Assembly: GCA_000697355.1 (NCBI GenBank)
Contig: JNEN01001212.1
Location: forward strand, 186,001 to 250,000
Source: Syncephalastrum monosporum B8922
Lineage: Eukaryota; Mucoromycota; Mucoromycetes; Mucorales; Syncephalastraceae
DNA length: 64,000 nucleotides
Direction: 5' to 3'
The notes beneath the pieces were generated by a model, which saw nothing but the letters and a program-made list of their open reading frames with translations, was not told the DNA's origin and did not search any database. Shown piece after piece: positions 58,638 to 64,000 of the stretch (positions are counted from its first letter, which is position 1; each line of letters starts with the position of its first letter). The position numbers were made by a program, and so were the translations under genes.

Positions 58638-60858
58638 ATGCGACTCGCTATTCGCTGTTTACAAATAATCCTACTGCAGGCGCTCTTACTCTTCTTCCTC
58701 TCGGCCACCCACGCCAGAGCCGCATTCACCGACTCCTCCTCGAACCCCTTTCCGCATTCCGTACCTTCTTCGTCCGTGCTATCTTCTTACGCCACTCCCA
58801 ACTCCAACTCCAATTCCATTTCCAACTCCATTTCCAATACCAATACCAATAAGAATACCAGTGCTATTGCCACTTGTACATTTCTATCCGCTCACACTGA
58901 CAATGACCCCGCTTCACTCCTCCGGAAACGCGACCCCGATGAAGCCTCATTAGCCGACCCAGTCTCCACCACTATTCCCACCACAGCAACCTCCAAGTCA
59001 GCCCCGTCTTCGAGTTCCCATTCCGGGAGCCCTCCTCCTCCACTGCCCACCACAGCCACCAATGATACCAAATCGAACCATACCAGCAGCATTGTAGACG
59101 GGAAAGCCGTCGTCAAAACCTATCTGCAATGTAATTTCGAAGACGCTTTCTGTAATAAGGTTCTGGCTGCGGTCGACGGCGCCGCACAGGCATTTTCCCA
59201 AGTAGTCAGCATAAAAATCGGTATCCTGTAATGAAACCTTGCTCGTTCTGCATAGAGAAATCCAGGCTAACCTAAACCATCGAAATGGTATCCACCCTAT
59301 ATTTGCTGTATCTGCATAGCCTCAAAGTCCACTACTACAGCTTTTGTGATACTACGTGTGCCAATGATACCTACGCATGGGGTGCACCTTCCTCCCAAGT
59401 AAGTCTATTGTTCATGTGGGGCAGGGGTTAGAAAGAGAAAAAAAAATGATAAGCATCAATGAGATGGCACCCCTTCCTACTGCTACTGCTACTGCTGCTA
59501 CTGCTGCTGCTGGTAGCAATTTCTTTATTCATGTCGCGTATTGACCCCTTTATCTGTTTCTTTTCTAGTTTACCCTGCCTTATGATGACGGAGTCGATCA
59601 GAACTACATCTATCCCCAGGCACTCGCGAAGCAGTTGGCGCCCTACAGCAACACCTCCGTCTGGGCCGACCACGATATCGACATTGAAATCAACCATGAC
59701 GCCTACCTCAGCGCCGTCGATCTCGATGACGCTGCTGCCCACGGCTGGAACGGGACCGGGGTACCTCCCGGAGGCAAGTTCTGGTTCAAGGGGGACCCGC
59801 CTATTGAGTCTGGACAGATTGACATGGAGTATATTATATTGCACGAGTTATTGCACGGTGCGGGCTTCATCAGCTCGTGGGCTGCCTATTTTTACAGCAA
59901 GTCGTCCCCGTTTCGCGGACTGATCGACGACCTGTTTGACGACCAAGACCTCAAGATGGTCACCCCAGGTCTGTCTTGGTCGGTCAAGTACGGCACCGGC
60001 CCGGTCTTCATCAGCGGGTTCCAGCCCACCATGATATTCGACAAGTACTTGGTCAGTCTGAGCAACAACCAGACGAGCAGCGCACACAATACCTCGCTTG
60101 CTGACCTTGGCTTTGCCATGCAAAACTTCTGCGTCCAAGGCAACCAGGGATACATTGCCAATTTCGTCCGCCAGTTCTCCAACACCACTCAGAGCCGTAA
60201 TGCGGCAGAACTCTTCCAGTCCCTGGCCCAGGAAAATACCTTATCTTTTACGTTCAATAACCCGTCCGTAAGCAACAGCACCTTTAATGCCGACAGCTAC
60301 CTCAAACATACGTATCGCAACATGACGCTACAAACCGGCACTGCGGCTACAGACGGCAATACCGAGCACTTTGGTTATACCAACAACCGGCCCGGACTCT
60401 CCATTTCTCACGTTTCGGATATCTACAATGCCACACCCGATTTCTTGATGGTCTCCTCATTCAAGACCGGCATGAACCTCAGTGCCATCGTCGATTCGAT
60501 CTACAGTGACATACCTGCCATCATGTACAACGAAACCCTCCCGAATGGCACGCTTCAACAGCTGCCTTATCGATCCCCCATTGGCCCTGGCATCCTGCGT
60601 ATTCTGGACTCGATGGGATACTCGACCATTTTGACGCGGACTAATTATACCACAAGCGGAAACGCCAAGACTGCCAGGCAGCGGTCCCTGTGCGATGACA
60701 GCAGCAGCAGTAGTAGTACCAGTCAATCTTCCGCCAAGAAGCAAACGTCAGAAGGACATCGTGGACGATCGTCTCCTGCCACGGCTTTAGGCGCTTGGCT
60801 GCTGACCTTTGTTTCGATCATCATGACCACCGGATGTTATATCTTATGCATCCCCTAA
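58638..60858 (+). CDS. Secreted HExxH metalloprotease-like protein, probably GPI-anchored
   Basis: Three exons (58638-59227, 59320-59398, 59569-60858) give 652 aa. The N-terminus is a clear signal peptide (LQIILLQALLLFFLSATHARA), followed by about 150 residues of Ser/Asn/Thr-rich linker. The zinc-binding signature HELLHGAGF is at about 315-323, preceded by MEYII, as in zincins. A third metal ligand is not identified. Many N-glycosylation sequons (NxS/T) are present. The C-terminus has a Ser/Lys-rich spacer and a terminal hydrophobic segment (ALGAWLLTFVSIIMTTGCYI), fitting a GPI signal or a transmembrane anchor. I cannot name the peptidase family. The first intron is the least certain: a GTAATG donor at 59228 is the only choice I found that keeps phase. 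AATAAA at 61017-61022 marks the likely 3' end. Confidence 0.78.
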
Positions 60859-61741
60859 CTACGTAGAAGCACTCACTCACTTTTCCCTTTTTTTTTCCTT
60901 TATTTCTTGCTTGCATCCCATCTTTTTTTTTATCATCATACGACACTCACATATACACAGACACACGATCAACATTTTCATGCACTCCCATCCTGTACTG
61001 CACTCTCTTGATGTACAATAAAGGAATGTTGTAATATCATTTGCTTGGCTGTACGTGTGATTAAAGGGGCCTTAGGGGATAGGAGGGTGGCACAGAGTAT
61101 ATACGGATTAGGTTGAGACTGCAGAACTGCAAACAATTTGAAAGGTGTTTATAAATAAATGTAGAAAGAGGTGAGGCGGCTGCAAAAGGAGAAAGAGAAG
61201 GAAAAAGAACAAGGAATAAGCAAGAGAACAATAAGAGCGCGGAACTACTGCTAGCGGCGCTTCTTGCATGGACGAAATGGAAAGAAATAAGATGGATGCC
61301 TTAATACATAAAAATGGTTAAAACCGACGGAAATGAAAGAGAGAGAGTGACCCCTGAGTTTTGGCCACACACTCCAAGGGAGACGGACAAATAAAGTAAA
61401 AGAAATGATTGTCAATCAAATAGTGACTACGGAGCGCAGCCAAAAAAGCTAAAAGGAGTAGCAAACAAATCACAAGGAAATAAAGAAAGTGTGTGCATAC
61501 GAAGAAAGAAAGCGAGTATATTAGCGCGCGCGTCAACGCCACCCCTGACTGGCCAATACAACAGCACATACATATGACAAAACTACCTACTTGCTCCTCC
61601 TACCTTGGATCCCGCACCGCCCCCCGCCTCCCTACCAGAATCCTATATAAGTACTCCACTCCACCCTCGAGCATTCTATCATCACCCAGATCCAACTTCT
61701 TTCTTCTCTCTTACACACACAAACTCAACCCAGCAAAAACC
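60859..61741. other. Intergenic between the metalloprotease and MIT-like genes
   Basis: 3' UTR with AATAAA (61017-61022), then AG-rich sequence and a promoter for the next gene. No other gene recognised. Confidence 0.55.
61643..61651 (+). promoter_or_regulatory. Candidate TATA box of the MIT-like gene
   Basis: ctatataag about 90 nt before the ATG, within CT-rich sequence. It is the clearest TATA-like element in the window. Confidence 0.5.
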
Positions 61742-62260
61742 ATGAAGTGGTCCACCATTTTCTCACCTTCGTCTGGTAACATCGATTCTCGCCGTCCATC
61801 GCACACCTCTTCTATCGAAAGCAATAGCAGCGACTCGAGCACCAGCAGTGGTAAAAAACAACCCCTGCTTTCCATTTTCCAGCAGCGCAGTCGAGGATCA
61901 TCGTGCTCTTCCTTTGACCTGGGGAAAGAAACCGAAAAGTTGCAGCTGCTCTATGATCTTGCTCTGGACGAGGTAGGTTCACACACTCGGACTATTTTCT
62001 CGGCTGTTATGTCATGCTCACTTTTATGTCTACTCTTATCATAGATTAAATATGCAGAAGACTCACGGGGTTCACCTTACTATGCCGGCGACCGTATCAC
62101 GGCCCGTGAAGCGATCGACGGGTACCATGGCGCGTACAGCCAACTCATGACCCACAGCGCCGATAACCCTAGCTTGCGTTCTGAACTTGAGATCACCGTA
62201 GCTCCCCGCTTGACTGAACTCCAAACTAAATACGAAGCATTGCCATCCTTGGAAGATTAG
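61742..62260 (+). CDS. Small MIT-like helical protein
   Basis: Two exons (61742-61972, 62045-62260) give 148 aa. The first about 60 residues are Ser-rich and basic (KWSTIFSPSSG, then KKQPLLSIFQQRSRG). The C-terminal 85 residues form a plausible three-helix unit: LGKETEKLQLLYDLALDEIK, then YAGDRITAREAIDGYHGAYS, then PRLTELQTKYEALP. Spacing and the Tyr/Ala/Leu pattern recall MIT (microtubule-interacting and trafficking) domains, which bind ESCRT-III tails. The resemblance is weak, so treat this as a hypothesis. No signal peptide or membrane segment. Confidence 0.65.
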
Positions 62261-63385
62261 CCAAATCCGTCGGCCCGCAAAACTGCCTCTCAACTTTTTT
62301 TTTATGTACTTTCTGTTCTTTTTACTTCAAAAACTCTTCCCGACCCTTGTCTGAACTCTCGATCGGTTGTATATACAGTATCTCTCTCTCTCTCTCTCTC
62401 TTCACACGCTGTCCCTCTTCCTCCCGTCTTGCATCCCACACACAAAGAAAAAAACAAATGTGATTTACCTTTCCAATGAGCGTTCTATTTATAAGCTTGT
62501 CTCCCCCTGCAGCATATGCAAAAGTGTGAGGGCCTATATTATGCTGTGTGATTATGAACCACAGACGAAAAATAATTATGTTGGGCTCTCCTTGCTTGCA
62601 TCATTGTTTCGGCATTCAAGCCAATCAGCCGCCCGCTTGGCTGCCCCCGGTTCAGAAAGAGGGGCATCTGGAGGCTTTGTCCCTTTTTTTTTGTTCCTTC
62701 ACTTGTTAAGTAAATATAGTTTGACTCATAAAACACACCCCACTTATCGCACGGCCCTGACCGAACAAAAGTACGGATGGAAATTTTGCTATTGAATGCC
62801 CCACAATATCAAGCAAAAGATAGATTTTGTTTTAGAATCCTTCTGCTCTAAATTTTTTTTTCTGTAGAACGTTAAACGCCAAATGCAAAAAATAAAGGAC
62901 GTTACTCTTACGAGCAAGTGGCCGTATATAAATTATACAATAAGATTTTCTGAATGTACTTTTGTCCTTCCAGTCACTATACAGTGTTGATAATATAAGA
63001 GCACATGCTGTATACTTGCTTGTTTTCACAATTGAGACGGCCTTAATAACTTCTCGCATGGTCCGTATTTTAAGATCGCTTGGCAAAAATGGAAGACGAA
63101 AGAGTTGAATGGCAGCAACGTAAAAGCACACCACGTTAGAATCCTTGTCAGGATCTGCTTTGATGTGCAGACTTTACGGGCTTTTGTGTGGGTAAACTGC
63201 GCGTGGCGTCGCCAGAGGAACCAGAGGAATTTGCTGGTGGGACGTGACACCAGATCTTGAATAGGATTGCCGTGATCAGTTGAGCCCAAATGTGATCATG
63301 CATATCCACAGACACACACTCACACACAGACAGACAAAGTATAAGTAAAGTTCATTTTTTTACACCTGTTTTCCTTCTTTTTATC
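62261..63385. other. Intergenic, upstream of the F-box gene
   Basis: Contains a (CT)n tract at about 62383-62402 in the 3' flank of the small MIT-like gene, then about 1 kb without recognisable coding sequence. Confidence 0.5.
62383..62402. repeat. (CT)n microsatellite
   Basis: About ten uninterrupted CT dinucleotides. Confidence 0.85.
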
Positions 63386-64000
63386 ATGACATTGTGCCAA
63401 CTACCGCTTGATATACTCCTTCATCATATATTACCGGAGCTAGACGCCGATACCCTCGCCCACCTTTCCGGGACTTCACGCTTCCTCCAGAGACTATGCA
63501 GCGATGAGCTGTTATGGCAACGCCTCGTCATGGCTGATTTCGGCGCGGTGTTGCAAGTAAAGCGCGGCTGGAAGATATTGTACGGCCTTCTTGATCGATC
63601 TCGCGTGTACACTTGGGGGAACAACAGCGACAAACGACTCGGCTTCAACGATCAGGACGACGACAAGCGCGATACGTAAGTACTGTCTCACCCCTTTTTC
63701 TTTTTCTTTTTTTTTTTTCTCTCGCGTGCCTGATCTTGATTTCATTAAACAACACTTCTCACATACAAACAAACAACACGCATCTTAGCTTTATGCGCGA
63801 AATCACGCTACCGCGTGAGCTGCGCTCATTACGCGCCAAGGGGATCGTTGATATTGTTGCAGGCGGCTGGTCCTTCCATGCACTGGACCGGCGGGGCCGT
63901 GTCTGGATGTGGGGTTGGGTAATGTCTCTTTATTTGGTTTGCTTCGCTCTCTGTGGAACGGGTCACTTATGCAGCCGTAGATGCAGCCAAAGCATCCCTT
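63386..64000 (+). CDS. F-box/RCC1-repeat protein, 5' part
   Basis: Start of a gene running off the window. Exons 63386-63675 and 63789-63918; a third probably begins at 63981. The N-terminus is an F-box (LPLDILLHHILPELDADTLAHLSG, here about residues 6-29, then LCSDELLWQRLVMADFG), which would bind Skp1 in an SCF ubiquitin ligase. RCC1-type beta-propeller blades begin at RVYTWGNNSDKRLGF and GIVDIVAGGWSFHALD, then RVWMWG. The F-box plus RCC1 order is that of yeast Saf1-like substrate receptors. Substrate unknown. Confidence 0.88.

Noticed and set aside
59230..59319. Extra 32-nt exon inside the first metalloprotease intron
   Set aside because: Its phases do not match the flanking exons; a single intron 59228-59319 keeps the frame.

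Overview
The window looks like nuclear DNA of an early-diverging filamentous fungus, most likely Mucoromycota (Mucorales-like). The reasons are many very short introns (about 48-90 nt, GTAAGT/GTATGT donors, CTAG/ACAG acceptors), tiny first coding exons, AATAAA signals right after stops, and fungal gene families (NDT80/PhoG factor, Sec16, EFR3, CYSTM peptide, F-box/RCC1 protein). The lineage is an inference. No tRNA, rRNA, CRISPR array, bacterial operon or plasmid/phage feature was found.

Layout. 0-1 kb: fragment of a TnpB/Fanzor-like nuclease (-). 1-3 kb: gene-poor. 3.6-7.1 kb: kinesin-4 (+). 7.5-9.9 kb: NDT80-type factor (-). 11.4-12.2 kb: ribosomal protein uS17/RPS11 (-). 12.5-14.5 kb: coilin homologue (-). 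14.9-15.6 kb: prefoldin subunit 5 (-). 16.6-22.7 kb: Sec16 (+). 22.9-23.8 kb: unknown 276-aa protein (-). 25.4-27.1 kb: G-protein alpha subunit (-). 27.5-28.4 kb: mitochondrial rhodanese (-). 29.0-30.6 kb: GPI mannosyltransferase I/PIG-M (+). 31.0-32.6 kb: MFS drug/polyamine-type transporter (+). 33.3-35.5 kb: arrestin-like protein (+). 35.8-36.3 kb: CYSTM cysteine-rich peptide (+). 37.0-40.9 kb: 20-exon gene encoding UBA, UBX and leucine-rich repeats in one chain (-). 41.2-42.5 kb: FAD monooxygenase (-). 42.5-44.5 kb: AT-rich gene desert. 44.6-45.7 kb: unknown single-pass membrane protein (+). 46.9-50.0 kb: EFR3 (+). 50.3-52.1 kb: hyaluronan-synthase-like GT2 (-). 52.4-53.2 kb: endonuclease V (-). 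53.4-57.5 kb: Nup155/Nup170 (-). 58.6-60.9 kb: secreted HExxH metalloprotease-like protein (+). 61.7-62.3 kb: small MIT-like protein (+). 63.4 kb to the edge: F-box/RCC1 protein (+).

Exon models were assembled by hand from splice signals. Every complete multi-exon model closes in frame with consistent phases, which is the main support for them. The genes are mostly housekeeping and do not form one pathway. Shared themes are secretion and cell surface (Sec16, PIG-M, GT2, CYSTM, metalloprotease), plasma-membrane signalling (G-alpha, EFR3, arrestin) and nuclear architecture (coilin, Nup155). The items most worth a second look are an apparent 2-nucleotide coding exon in the CYSTM gene, the UBA-UBX-LRR fusion with exons matching single repeats, a fungal coilin, a C-terminally shortened Nup155 and the TnpB/Fanzor-like fragment.
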